Assembly: GCA_937996795.1 (NCBI GenBank)
Contig: CALKUH010000007.1
Span: 1-28,009, forward strand
Direction of reading: 5' to 3'
DNA: 28,009 nucleotides
Origin: an uncultured Verrucomicrobiota bacterium
GTDB lineage: Bacteria; Verrucomicrobiota; Kiritimatiellia; CAIVKH01
Shown here: positions 6,381 to 15,130 of the stretch, in pieces
Layout: each line of letters begins with the position of its first letter
How positions within the stretch are numbered: the first letter of the stretch is position 1
The notes under the pieces: generated by a model
What the model was told of the DNA's origin: nothing
Databases searched by the model: none
The model's input: only the letters and a program-made list of their open reading frames with translations
Made by a program: the position numbers and the translations under genes

Positions 6381-8792
6381 TTACGGGAGGCGGACGGCTG
6401 CGCGATAGCTTCGCTGCGGAGCGTCGTTCGTGGTCGCGAACAGCACGGACGCACCGCTGCCGGGTTGCGCGGAACCATAAGCGGACCATGCCGCGGGCGT
6501 CCCGATCAGGTTCGTGGTCGCCGACACCTCGTACAGCCGCGCCGTCGAGGTGGGATTCAGCACGATCCACAACTGGCCGTGCGGCGCGTTCGACAGCGCG
6601 ATGGGCGGGAAGATCGAGCTCGCGTTGGTCGGATTCAGGTCCGCGATCCACGCCTCCAGCACGGTATTCACGCCGTTCGACGCGAGCGCGGAGGGATTCG
6701 CGTTCGTGGGCCCGTTGTAGTGCAGCGTCTCCCACCAATCCGGAATGCCGTCCGCGTCCGTATCGGCGTCCCCGGCGGACTCAAACTCCAGCGTCACATC
6801 GTTTCCGTCGCCGCCGTCGTAACGGATGCGGAAGAACCCGCTGCCCGCGGCAAACACATGTTCGTTTGTCATGCCGGTGAAGGTGCCGGTGACGGGGTTT
6901 CCGCCCTGGTTGTCGATCAGCGTGAACACGTCGCCGGGGTTCGGCTCGTAGCCGTTGATGAGGAAGGCGTCCAGTGTCCCATCCACCGCCACGTTGCCGA
7001 GCACGACCACGCGGTCATAGTCCGCGTCGGTCGGCCCGCCGATTTCCATTTCCACGTCCGCGGACGAACCGATGGCCAGATCCCCGTTGAAGGTCAGCGC
7101 GCCTGCGGAGCGGCCCGGCGTCAGCAGTCCATCCATCGCGACCGTTTCGCTGTTGATGGTTCCGCTTCCACGCAGGCGTCCCCCGGCGCCGATGGCCAGG
7201 TTGGTCACCCGCACCTCGCCGTCGTCGAGCGCGAGCGCCTGGTAGTTCGCCGGGTCGCCGGTGTTCGCGATTGAATCGAACGAGTACGCGCTGATCGCCG
7301 CGTTGGTCGAGCGCACCAGTTCATACGTGTTGTCGCCCGCCCATGTCAGGTTGGTCAGTTCGGACCCTTCCGCGCGCAGCGGCGCGTTGTTGACTTCGAA
7401 GAAGGAGATCGTCCCGTTCTCGATGGAAATCGGCCCGCCGCCCGGGCTGATTCCCGGTCCCGAAATGCGGAATTGGTACACGCCGCTGATATTGGAGATT
7501 GTGCCGAAGCCGACCACGGCGCCGCTGCGGGTGGAGAGGGCGTTGACCCGGAGGACGCCGCCATCGCGCACCTCCACGTGATTGTTGCTTGAGCCGGTCG
7601 CCTGGCTGACCAACAGACTTCGCGTCACCACCACCGCCCCGCTGGAGACAAGCAGCCGGTTGTTTTTAGACGACGCACCGGGTCCGACCTGCAGGTTCAT
7701 GTTGCTGCCGGTGAGCCACGTTCCCGCGCCGGTCACCAATGTTGTTGATCCCGGGCCGGAGGTGCCCAACTGGAAATCACCGACATTCACGGCGGTGGCG
7801 ACGACGGCTGCGCCTCCAGAAATCTCGCAATATGCGTTGGAGCCCAGACTGTTCTGGGCGAGTTCAAACCCGTTGATCAACTGCACATGGGTGTTGGATC
7901 CGGTGATTTCCAGCCGGCCCCGGGGTCTGTTGCCCACCCGGAAGTATCCGGCCGGATCCGACAGGTAAACGCGCGCCCCGTCCCGGATCACCATCCGGCT
8001 GTCGGCCGCGCCTGAGCCGATCACGGTGCTGCCCACCGGGTTTGAGTACACCGTGCCCGAACCGGATATCTCGAACAGCGAGTTGCTCGCCGCGGCTGCC
8101 ACGCCGAATTGCAGGACGGAGTTTGTCGCCAGAATGAGCGTGTTGGTTCCGCCCTGTATGCGCCAGCGCGCGGGAAAAGGCGAATTGCCGATTTCAAAGT
8201 TCCCGCTGCCCTGCCGGATTTCCACGCCCCGCCGGGTCTGAAGCTCCCCGCACAGAATTTCCACGAACGATCCCACATTGGTCGAGACGATCCGATCCAC
8301 CCGGGCCGTGCCCATGTTGTCGTGCGTGCCCATAAAAACCCGCAGCCGGGCGCGGTTCCCGACCTCGATCAACGCGGTTCCCGCGCCATTGGTGACGTCA
8401 ACGAGCTTGAGGTACTCCCACGTCATCCAGGCCGCGTCGTTGCTCGTCGTGCCGTCCGTATAGATGTCGATCCGGTTCGTAACCAGGAGCGAAGCGCCGA
8501 ACTGCGGGTTGGAAAAGAATCGGGCATAGCCATTGCTGGAGAAGGTCTTGACTTCGATGCGGTTCACCTCGTGAAAGATATTCGTGAAATTAACCAGGTA
8601 ATTTCCTCCCGGCGCGTTGGTGAACAGCGCGGTGTCGCCGGGCCCCGGCATAACTCCCAGATCCCATGCGGCCGGGTTGTCGAAGAAGAAGCCGGATTCC
8701 TTGAACGTCAGCGTCGCCGCCTCCGCGCGGGGCGACAGCGTGGCCAGCGCCGCGAGCGCCAGCAGACGGACCGTGCGACAGATGCTTTTCAT
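6381..8792 (-). CDS. Large secreted beta-rich repeat protein (autotransporter/adhesin-like)
   Basis: This 803-residue protein has a signal peptide (MKSICRTVRLLALAALATLS, predicted cleavage after the AEA near residue 25). A long Gly/Asn/Ser/Thr-rich region of imperfect beta-strand repeats follows (for example GSTTLVTGAGTWL, GTISNISGVYQFRISGPG, LRGSGTINSETV), as in beta-helical surface proteins of PVC bacteria. Near residue 675 is an acidic DADTDADGIPDWWE segment resembling calcium-binding type 3 or dockerin-like repeats. A conserved-looking C-terminal domain ends in YRAAVRLP. No PEP-CTERM tail is present. ATG 8792 has a good TTGGAGA ribosome-binding site eight bases upstream; an in-frame start at 8888 would destroy the signal peptide. 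The ligand and function are unknown; glycan capture or adhesion is a guess. It has its own regulatory region with palindrome site 2. Confidence 0.8.
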   Translation of the reverse strand: MKSICRTVRLLALAALATLSPRAEAATLTFKESGFFFDNPAAWDLGVMPGPGDTALFTNAPGGNYLVNFTNIFHEVNRIEVKTFSSNGYARFFSNPQFGASLLVTNRIDIYTDGTTSNDAAWMTWEYLKLVDVTNGAGTALIEVGNRARLRVFMGTHDNMGTARVDRIVSTNVGSFVEILCGELQTRRGVEIRQGSGNFEIGNSPFPARWRIQGGTNTLILATNSVLQFGVAAAASNSLFEISGSGTVYSNPVGSTVIGSGAADSRMVIRDGARVYLSDPAGYFRVGNRPRGRLEITGSNTHVQLINGFELAQNSLGSNAYCEISGGAAVVATAVNVGDFQLGTSGPGSTTLVTGAGTWLTGSNMNLQVGPGASSKNNRLLVSSGAVVVTRSLLVSQATGSSNNHVEVRDGGVLRVNALSTRSGAVVGFGTISNISGVYQFRISGPGISPGGGPISIENGTISFFEVNNAPLRAEGSELTNLTWAGDNTYELVRSTNAAISAYSFDSIANTGDPANYQALALDDGEVRVTNLAIGAGGRLRGSGTINSETVAMDGLLTPGRSAGALTFNGDLAIGSSADVEMEIGGPTDADYDRVVVLGNVAVDGTLDAFLINGYEPNPGDVFTLIDNQGGNPVTGTFTGMTNEHVFAAGSGFFRIRYDGGDGNDVTLEFESAGDADTDADGIPDWWETLHYNGPTNANPSALASNGVNTVLEAWIADLNPTNASSIFPPIALSNAPHGQLWIVLNPTSTARLYEVSATTNLIGTPAAWSAYGSAQPGSGASVLFATTNDAPQRSYRAAVRLP

Positions 8793-8870
8793 GATCGGTC
8801 TCCAAGTGTACCCACGACGGGCGCCTGCGTATGCCGTGCGCCGGACACCCTGATCCGAACGGTATCCATA

Positions 8871-8884
8871 CTCATAGGTATGAG
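8871..8884. promoter_or_regulatory. Palindromic operator candidate, site 2
   Basis: CTCATAGGTATGAG matches 13 of 14 positions of the shared palindrome. It lies 79 bp upstream of the secreted repeat-protein ATG on the minus strand, next to a possible minus-strand -35 (TTGTCT), so it could overlap that gene's core promoter. Confidence 0.65.
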
Positions 8885-8896
8885 ACAAGAATTACT

Positions 8897-8912
8897 CCCC
8901 GCCCGCGCGGGG
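8897..8912 (-). terminator. Possible terminator hairpin after the esterase gene
   Basis: CCCCGC/GCGGGG forms a 6-bp GC stem with a 4-base loop, 30 bp beyond the esterase stop and before palindrome site 2. On the minus strand it is followed by AGTAATTCTT rather than a clean U-run, so it is only a weak terminator candidate. Confidence 0.35.
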
Positions 8913-8941
8913 GGCAAGACAAAAGCAGGCCGCCGGCTGCG

Positions 8942-10798
8942 CTACAGGGCGGAGGTCAGCGGCCAGTCGTCCGTCCGGAACGGCAGGACGGGCAGCCCCC
9001 GGTCGTCGACCAGGTTGCCGTCGGGGTTGCACTGCCACGCGTAGCGAACGGCCAGCGGACGCAGGCCGTGGGGATGCTGCGCTTCCACGGTGTCGAAACA
9101 CGGCATGGTTGCCGTGGCCCAGACCCAGCGCCGGTCGGCGCCGGCGATCTGGAGGCTCCGCACCGGGCCGCCGTCCCGGGTGCGCAGCGCGCCGGAGACC
9201 CGCGCGAAGCGGAGACGGATCCGGTCGTCCATCGGCAGCGCCTCGGCGAGGAAGGGGTGGCTCCAGGGGGGCTCGCCGGTCCGGTACACGTCGGCCAGCG
9301 CCCAGGCGGCGAGGCGCTCGCCGACGGGGCGTTTGTGGCGCGGGTGGATGTCGTCGGCCTCGCCGAGATCGATGGCGGACACGAGGCCCACGCCGGGCAC
9401 GGTTTGCGCCGCGAGTCCTTGCGCGTCGCGCAACTCGGCCCAGTCGTCCTCGACCGGCTCGGGCTTCGTCGCCGTATAGGATGCGATTTGCACCACGCCG
9501 AACGGGGCGTGGGGCTGGCCCCAGGCGCGCCGCCACGCGGTGATGAAGTCGGGCAGCAGGCGGCGGTATCGCTGCGCGCGGGTCGTGTCGGCCTCGCCCT
9601 GGTACCAGAGGAAGCCGCGGATTGGATATCCAGTCAGCGGGTGGATCATGCCGTTGTACATATTGCCGGGCGTGATCATACCTTGGGGCGTGCGCGTCGG
9701 CATGGGCAGTTCCGGGCGTGCGCGCCATGCCATGGGCAGCGCCAGCCATTCCGACGGGTCGTTTTCGGGGCGGAGGTACGCGGCGCCGAGGATTCCGCCG
9801 ACCCATCCGCGATCGAACACGCGCACGGCCAGGGTCAGGCTCTCGGCGCGCGTCGCTTCGGGCGGCACGCGATAGCGGCGGGGCTTCAAGTACGCATCGG
9901 GCGTCTCCTCGCCGAGCCCTCCGATCCGCACGCCGTTGGCATACGTGTCGTCAAAATCATCCACGGGCCCGAAATCCAAGGTGAGCGCGCGCCCGCGCCA
10001 GTGCCCGGGCAGCGGGACGCGCGTGCGATACCACACCGCGCCGCTGATCCACCAGCGCTGCTCCTGCCAGTAGCCGGGCACGAGCAGGGTGTCCCAGTCC
10101 CGGTCGTCAAATTCCGGGCGCTCCCACCCGTCGGATGCCGCCGTGCGCGGCGCGAACGGGTGGGGCGCATCCCCGTCCGACACGCACTCCCCGATTGCGG
10201 TGCGCGCGAAGATGGTGTTTTCGGGCCGGTGCGTAAACGCTTCTCCCGGCGTCCACGACAGGATGCTCGATCCGGGGCACCCCGCCACCACCACGCCGAC
10301 CGGCGTGTCGAGCGCCGAACGCAGCGCCGCGGCGAAATACCAGGCTGTGGCGGACACGGCGCCCGCGTTGCCGGGATGCACCGGTTCCCATCGCCCCTCC
10401 ACGGAGGCGGCGGGCGCTTGTGCGACGACCTGCGGCACCGTGAAGCATCGGATCCACGGATCGTCCGCGCGTGCGATGTCGGCCTCCGTGCCCTTGAGCT
10501 GCGCAAGCGGCCAGTACATGTTCGATTGTCCGCCGCACATCCAGACCTCGCCGGTGATCACGTCGCGGCGCGCCAGGCGCTCGCCCTCGCAGGTCACATC
10601 GAGGTCGAGCGACACGCCCGCCGGCCGCGCCGGGAATTCGCAGGCCCACGCGCCCGCCGCGTCCGCGCTCGTTCGCTGCGCCGCGTCCGCGAGCCGGATC
10701 TCCACCATCGCGCCGGGCCGGCTCCGACCGGAAATGCGGATCGGGCGTCCGGCCTGTACAACGGCGTGGTCTTGTAAGAGACTGTGCAGGGTCAGCAT
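8942..10798 (-). CDS. Sialate O-acetylesterase-like SGNH/SASA enzyme, no signal peptide
   Basis: This 618-residue protein shows the SASA form of the SGNH hydrolase fold: nucleophile Ser92 in CGGQSNMYWP, the block with WYQGEAD near 398-404, and the catalytic Asp/His in ADDIHPRHK (His485). Residues about 225-340 form an inserted beta-sandwich (GYWQEQRWWISGAVWYR, then DDTYANGVRIG), like the galactose-binding-type module seen in many family members. The family removes O-acetyl esters from sialic acids or other glycans. Most relatives are secreted, but this one starts directly with MLTLHSLLQDHAVVQ and has no signal peptide, so it is probably cytoplasmic. A GGAG site precedes the ATG. It is divergent from the transporter operon, with palindrome site 3 between them, which suggests joint control. 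Confidence 0.88.
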   Translation of the reverse strand: MLTLHSLLQDHAVVQAGRPIRISGRSRPGAMVEIRLADAAQRTSADAAGAWACEFPARPAGVSLDLDVTCEGERLARRDVITGEVWMCGGQSNMYWPLAQLKGTEADIARADDPWIRCFTVPQVVAQAPAASVEGRWEPVHPGNAGAVSATAWYFAAALRSALDTPVGVVVAGCPGSSILSWTPGEAFTHRPENTIFARTAIGECVSDGDAPHPFAPRTAASDGWERPEFDDRDWDTLLVPGYWQEQRWWISGAVWYRTRVPLPGHWRGRALTLDFGPVDDFDDTYANGVRIGGLGEETPDAYLKPRRYRVPPEATRAESLTLAVRVFDRGWVGGILGAAYLRPENDPSEWLALPMAWRARPELPMPTRTPQGMITPGNMYNGMIHPLTGYPIRGFLWYQGEADTTRAQRYRRLLPDFITAWRRAWGQPHAPFGVVQIASYTATKPEPVEDDWAELRDAQGLAAQTVPGVGLVSAIDLGEADDIHPRHKRPVGERLAAWALADVYRTGEPPWSHPFLAEALPMDDRIRLRFARVSGALRTRDGGPVRSLQIAGADRRWVWATATMPCFDTVEAQHPHGLRPLAVRYAWQCNPDGNLVDDRGLPVLPFRTDDWPLTSAL

Positions 10799-10848
10799 GT
10801 CAGGTGCTCCGCAAGCGGGCGGTGATCGCCGGCGCGCGTGACAAATTG

Positions 10849-10878
10849 TTGCATCTCATACCTATGAGCTTGCATACT
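10849..10878 (+). promoter_or_regulatory. Candidate promoter of the transporter operon
   Basis: TTGCAT (10849-10854) and CATACT (10873-10878) are separated by 18 bp, and palindrome site 3 fills most of the spacer. That layout would suit direct repression. The first ATG lies 27 bp downstream. Assigned by eye. Confidence 0.45.
10855..10868. promoter_or_regulatory. Palindromic operator candidate, site 3
   Basis: CTCATACCTATGAG matches 13 of 14 positions of the shared palindrome. It lies 57 bp from the esterase start and 37 bp from the start of the binding-protein/permease gene, between the two divergent genes and inside the predicted -35/-10 spacer of the latter. Confidence 0.7.
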
Positions 10879-10904
10879 GCCGGGACGGTCTTCATCATGC
10901 AAGC

Positions 10905-13310
10905 ATGGAAGTGAACGTGCGTATACACGGCATGCGAACGGTTCTCCCGATGATGGCGGCGCTGGTGCTGTCGGCGGCCGCGGCGCGGGCCGGGGACCCG
11001 GTGACCGTGCGGGTGTTTTCGCTGCCGCGTGCGCAAGCGAGCAACCCGGAGGAGGTGGCGGAGCATCGCATCCACCAGCGCTTCCTGGAGCGCCACCCGG
11101 ACATCCGCCTCGAAAGCGCGTCGGCGCTGCGGATCGAGGGGGACGTGATGGATGCCGCGCCGCTGATGGCCATTGCCGGCGGCACGTCGCCGGATGTGAT
11201 CTATGTGAATTTCCGCCAGTCGGACACGTACATCCAGCGCGGGTTTCTCGCCCCGATGGACGAGTATCTGGACGAGGTGCCGGCCGGGGAGCTCGACGAG
11301 ATGATTCCGCCCGTGCTGGAGCCGGTGGTGCGCCGCCCGGGTCCGGACGGGGTCACGCGGACCTGGGCGATGCCCTACCAGACACTCGCGATCGTGATGA
11401 TGTATCGCCGCGATTTGTTTGCCGCGGCCGGGCTGGATCCCGAGCGGCCGCCGCGCGACTGGGATGAACTGCGCGAGACCGCCCGCCGGCTGGCCGATCC
11501 ATCGAAGGGCGTGTATGCGTTCGGGTTGGCGACCGGTGCGCAGGCGGCTTACGGGATGTACACCTTCCTCTGCAGCGCCGGCGCGCGCGCGGTGGAGCAG
11601 GACGCGGACGGCGCGTGGCGCGCGGCGTTCGATTCCGAGGCGGCGGTGGATGCATTTGCCTATGTGGATGCGTTGCAGCGCGACCGGGTGTCGCGCAACG
11701 GGCGCGAGGGGCCCGTCGTCTATCGCGGGGCGGATATCGTCGAGCGATGGGAAAACGGGCAGCTCGGCCTTTTCTTCGGCTACCTTGGCAGCGGCAAACT
11801 CGCGGCGATCAATCCCCAGCTCATCGGCGTGGCCCCCGTGCCGCGCGGGCCGAACGGACTGTCCAGCGCCGAGGTCAACGCGCGGATGTTCGGCCTCTTC
11901 GCCGGGCAGCGCGACCCGAAGGTGCGCCGCGCGGCGTGGGCCTACATCCGGTTCCTGTGCGGGCGCGAGGCGCGCCAGATTTTTACCGAGACGATGGTGG
12001 AGCAGGGCGCGTGGCGGATGCTGAGTCCGTCGTGGCTGCGCGAATTCGGTTTCGAACACCTTGCGCGCCTCGCGCCTCCGGGGCTGGAGGAGGCCTTCCA
12101 ATCCGCGCTGGCGAACGGCACGCCCGAGCCGTATGGGCGGAACTGCCAGTATGTGTACGCCTATCTCACGCGCCCGCTGGACCGCATCACGCACGCGGAT
12201 GTCGCCGGCCTGGACGAGGCGGCGCGGCGCGAACGCATCCGCGCCGAGCTGCGCGCGGCGGTGGAGGAGACGAACGAGAAGATGCTCGGCGTGCTTCCGC
12301 CGGAGACCCGGAACTCGCGCAACCGGACGGCGTGGGGCGCCGCGGCCGCGATCGCACTGGCCTTTGCCGCGCTGGTGCGATTCGTTTTCCGCAGCATGCG
12401 CGGCGGGCGCGCGGCGGATATCCGGGGCGGCGTCACCTACCGCGACCGCGCGGCGGTCCTGCTCGTTGCGCCCGCGCTGCTGCTCATCCTGATGTGGCAG
12501 TACTACCCGCTCGCGCGCGGCTCCGCGATGGCGTTCCAGGACTACAGCGTGATGGGCGACTCGGCCTGGGTCGGCATCCGCAATTTCGCCGACGTGATCT
12601 ATGACGCCCGCTTCTGGATGGCGCTCGGCCATTCGTTCTACTTCTGCGCGCTGTGGCTGCTGCTCGGGTTTTTCCCGCCCGTGCTGCTGGCGGTGTTGCT
12701 GCAGGAGATCCCGCGCGGACGGATGCTGTTCCGCGTGCTGTTCTACCTGCCCGCCGTGGTCTCCGGCGTCGTGATCCTCTTCATGTGGCGCGGTCTCTTT
12801 GATCCCTCACCCGACGGCCTGCTCAACCGGCTGCTCATCGCGCTGGACCTGCCCGCGCAGACGTGGCTGCAGGACCCGAAGCTCGCGATGCTGTGCGTCG
12901 TTTTCCCGCTGGCGTGGGCGAACCTGGGCCCGGGCTGCATCATCTACCTCGCGGCGCTGAAGGGGATTCCCGACGACCTCTACGAGGCGGCGGACCTCGA
13001 CGGCGCGTCGTTCGTGGACAAGGTGCGGTTCATCGTCATTCCATACCTGCGTCCGCTGCTCGTCATCAACGCGGTCGGCGCGGTGATCTTCGGGTTCAAG
13101 TCGGTGGACGCCGTGCTCGCGATGACCGGCGGCGGACCCAACCTCGCGACGCATGTCGCCGGGTATGAAATCTGGCAGCGCAGCTTCCTCTATCTCCAGT
13201 TCGGGCAGGGCACCGCGATGGCGTGGATCCTCGGCGTGCTGTTGCTCGCGTTCACGGCGTACCAGTTGAAGATCCTGAACAAGGTCGAGTTCCGGACCGC
13301 GAAACATTAA
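10905..13310 (+). CDS. ABC sugar transporter: solute-binding protein fused to MalF-type permease
   Basis: This 801-residue protein combines two functions. Residues about 10-29 form a signal or anchor helix. Residues 30-465 resemble family 1 extracellular sugar-binding proteins (IAGGTSPDVIYVNF, RTWAMPYQTLAIVMMYRRDLF, GREARQIFTETMV). A transmembrane helix at about 476-497 is followed by a basic loop. Residues 515-800 form a MalF/UgpA-type permease with the EAA loop DDLYEAADLDGASFVDKVRF (about 691-710). The topology is consistent: the binding domain would be outside, the extra helix returns the chain, and the permease starts inside. The fusion places one binding domain permanently on the channel. 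It heads a tight operon and is followed after 3 bp by the second permease. No strong ribosome-binding site precedes ATG 10905; ATG 10932 is an alternative that keeps the signal. No ATPase gene is present. Confidence 0.88.
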   Translation: MEVNVRIHGMRTVLPMMAALVLSAAAARAGDPVTVRVFSLPRAQASNPEEVAEHRIHQRFLERHPDIRLESASALRIEGDVMDAAPLMAIAGGTSPDVIYVNFRQSDTYIQRGFLAPMDEYLDEVPAGELDEMIPPVLEPVVRRPGPDGVTRTWAMPYQTLAIVMMYRRDLFAAAGLDPERPPRDWDELRETARRLADPSKGVYAFGLATGAQAAYGMYTFLCSAGARAVEQDADGAWRAAFDSEAAVDAFAYVDALQRDRVSRNGREGPVVYRGADIVERWENGQLGLFFGYLGSGKLAAINPQLIGVAPVPRGPNGLSSAEVNARMFGLFAGQRDPKVRRAAWAYIRFLCGREARQIFTETMVEQGAWRMLSPSWLREFGFEHLARLAPPGLEEAFQSALANGTPEPYGRNCQYVYAYLTRPLDRITHADVAGLDEAARRERIRAELRAAVEETNEKMLGVLPPETRNSRNRTAWGAAAAIALAFAALVRFVFRSMRGGRAADIRGGVTYRDRAAVLLVAPALLLILMWQYYPLARGSAMAFQDYSVMGDSAWVGIRNFADVIYDARFWMALGHSFYFCALWLLLGFFPPVLLAVLLQEIPRGRMLFRVLFYLPAVVSGVVILFMWRGLFDPSPDGLLNRLLIALDLPAQTWLQDPKLAMLCVVFPLAWANLGPGCIIYLAALKGIPDDLYEAADLDGASFVDKVRFIVIPYLRPLLVINAVGAVIFGFKSVDAVLAMTGGGPNLATHVAGYEIWQRSFLYLQFGQGTAMAWILGVLLLAFTAYQLKILNKVEFRTAKH

Positions 13311-13313
13311 CCC

Positions 13314-15128
13314 ATGCCGATTCTGCACCAGGTTGGACGACGCGCGTGGCGGGGGCGCCTGCTCCTCGCGGCGATGTATGCGCTGTTGATCTTCGGCGCG
13401 GTGTGGATGGTGTACCCGTTCCTGCTGATGCTCAGCGGATCGGTGAAGAGCGACCTCGACATCCGCCGCTTCGACGTCGTGCCCCGCTTCCTGCGCGACG
13501 ACACGTTGCTGTTCCAGAAATTCATCGAGCAGCGCTACGGCGGGCAGCTCGACTGGTTTTCCGCGGCGACCGGCTATCGCGGGAGCGACGGGCAGCCGGC
13601 CTACGCCTTCGATCAGATCGAGCCGCCGCCTGCGGAGGACGATGCGGCGCTGCACGCGTGGAACGAATTTCTCGACGCCGAAGCGCGCGGCTGGCCCGCG
13701 GCGTTCACGCAGGTCGGACACGCCTTCGGCTTCAAGACGATGCCCGAACTGCTGTTCCCGTACATTGCGATGCTCCGCCGCGAGCACCCCGGCGTCGCCC
13801 GTCACCAGTTGCCCTCGCGCCTGCCGCTGGAGCGCTGGGCCGAGCGTTCCTACCAGCCGTTGAGCGGCCCGTTTGTCGACACCTACGCCGGGTTCCGCGC
13901 CGGCCTCCCGCGCCGCTACCTCGTGCCCACGCCGGTCAGCGGCTATTTCGTCACGCACTACCTCGTGCCCCGCTACGGGCGCGGCCCGGAGGCGGTGGCC
14001 CGGATCAATGCTGCGTGGGATGCCTCCTACAGCGCGCTGGAGGAGATCCGCCTGCCCGCCCGCGCGCCCGAACACGCCGGGTTCCGCGACGACTGGTGGT
14101 CCTATGTGCGCGGCATGCTCTCCGGGCGCTTCGTCCGTCTCGATCCGTCGATGCGCGGCGACTACCAGGCCTTCCTGCGCGAACGCTACGGCGATCTTGC
14201 GGCGCTGCGCGCCGCGCACGGCCGCGCCTACGCGGACTGGGCCGACGCCGACCTGCCTGATCCCGACGCGGAGGGGGCGCTGCTGGCCGAACTCGAGGCC
14301 TTCCTTGAAGCGAGGCCCGGACCGGAAGGGATCTCGCTCGATGGGCCGGAGTTCCGCTGGAACGCCTGGCGCGCGGCGCGCGGCGCGCCCGAGGTCGCGA
14401 TGCCGGTGTTTGCCTATGACGCCCACCTGCTGCGCGAGCATCGCGGCGCGATCGTCCGCGAGTTTCTCACGCGCAATTACCGCATCGTGTGGGACTACCT
14501 CGCCGGCCACGGCCGCGCGTTGCGCAACACTGTGGTCTTCTGCCTGCTCGCCGTGCTGACCGCGCTGATCGTCAACCCGCTGGCCGCCTACGGCCTCTCG
14601 CGCTTCCAGCCGCGATGGGGCTACAAGGCCCTGTTCCTGCTGATGGCCACCATGGCGTTTCCCGCCGAGGTCACGCAGATCCCCGCGTTCCTGATGCTGC
14701 GCGAACTGGGCTGGCTGAATACGTTCGCCGCGCTGATCATCCCCGCCGCCGCCAACGGCTACTCGATCTTCCTCCTCAAAGGATTCTTCGACAGCCTGCC
14801 GAAGGAACTCTATGAGTCCGCGGACATCGACGGCGCGGGCGAGTTGCGGATGTTCTTCACGATCACGCTGCCGCTTTCCACGCCGATCCTCGCGGTCATC
14901 GCGCTCGGCGCGTTCACCGCCGCCTACGGCGCGTTCATGTTTGCGCTGCTCGTCTGCCAGAAGGAATCCATGTGGACGCTGATGGTCTACATCTACCAGC
15001 TCCAGCAACAGTTCGGCACCCCCGTGATCTTCGCGTCGCTGGTCCTCGCCGCGCTGCCCACGCTCGTTGTATTCGTGTTCTGCCAAAACATCATCCTGCG
15101 CGGCATTGTCGTGCCGGTGGAGAAATAG
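13314..15128 (+). CDS. ABC sugar permease (MalG-type) with about 345-residue extracytoplasmic insertion
   Basis: The ends are those of a MalG-type carbohydrate permease: the first membrane helix (about 16-38) followed by LMLSGSVKSDLDI, then from about residue 388 NYRIVWDYLAGHGRALRNTVVF, more membrane helices, and the EAA loop KELYESADIDGAGELRMFF (about 497-515). Typical members have about 280-300 residues; this one has 604. The extra residues, about 45-390, lie between helices 1 and 2, which is outside the membrane. The insert contains two related segments, YGRGPEAVARINAAWDASYS (221-240) and RYGDLAALRAAHGRAYADWA (291-310), each followed by an acidic stretch and Leu-Pro. They recall motifs of GH42-like glycosidases, but no catalytic pair can be assigned. 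It could be an extra sugar-binding or scaffold domain. Gene spacing (3 bp before, 2 bp after) shows operon membership. Confidence 0.85.
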   Translation: MPILHQVGRRAWRGRLLLAAMYALLIFGAVWMVYPFLLMLSGSVKSDLDIRRFDVVPRFLRDDTLLFQKFIEQRYGGQLDWFSAATGYRGSDGQPAYAFDQIEPPPAEDDAALHAWNEFLDAEARGWPAAFTQVGHAFGFKTMPELLFPYIAMLRREHPGVARHQLPSRLPLERWAERSYQPLSGPFVDTYAGFRAGLPRRYLVPTPVSGYFVTHYLVPRYGRGPEAVARINAAWDASYSALEEIRLPARAPEHAGFRDDWWSYVRGMLSGRFVRLDPSMRGDYQAFLRERYGDLAALRAAHGRAYADWADADLPDPDAEGALLAELEAFLEARPGPEGISLDGPEFRWNAWRAARGAPEVAMPVFAYDAHLLREHRGAIVREFLTRNYRIVWDYLAGHGRALRNTVVFCLLAVLTALIVNPLAAYGLSRFQPRWGYKALFLLMATMAFPAEVTQIPAFLMLRELGWLNTFAALIIPAAANGYSIFLLKGFFDSLPKELYESADIDGAGELRMFFTITLPLSTPILAVIALGAFTAAYGAFMFALLVCQKESMWTLMVYIYQLQQQFGTPVIFASLVLAALPTLVVFVFCQNIILRGIVVPVEK

Positions 15129-15130
15129 AC

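Noticed and set aside
8793..8888. N-terminal extension of the secreted repeat protein starting at 8888
   Set aside because: It would begin inside palindrome site 2 and bury the signal peptide 32 residues in. ATG 8792 has a good ribosome-binding site and an immediate signal peptide.
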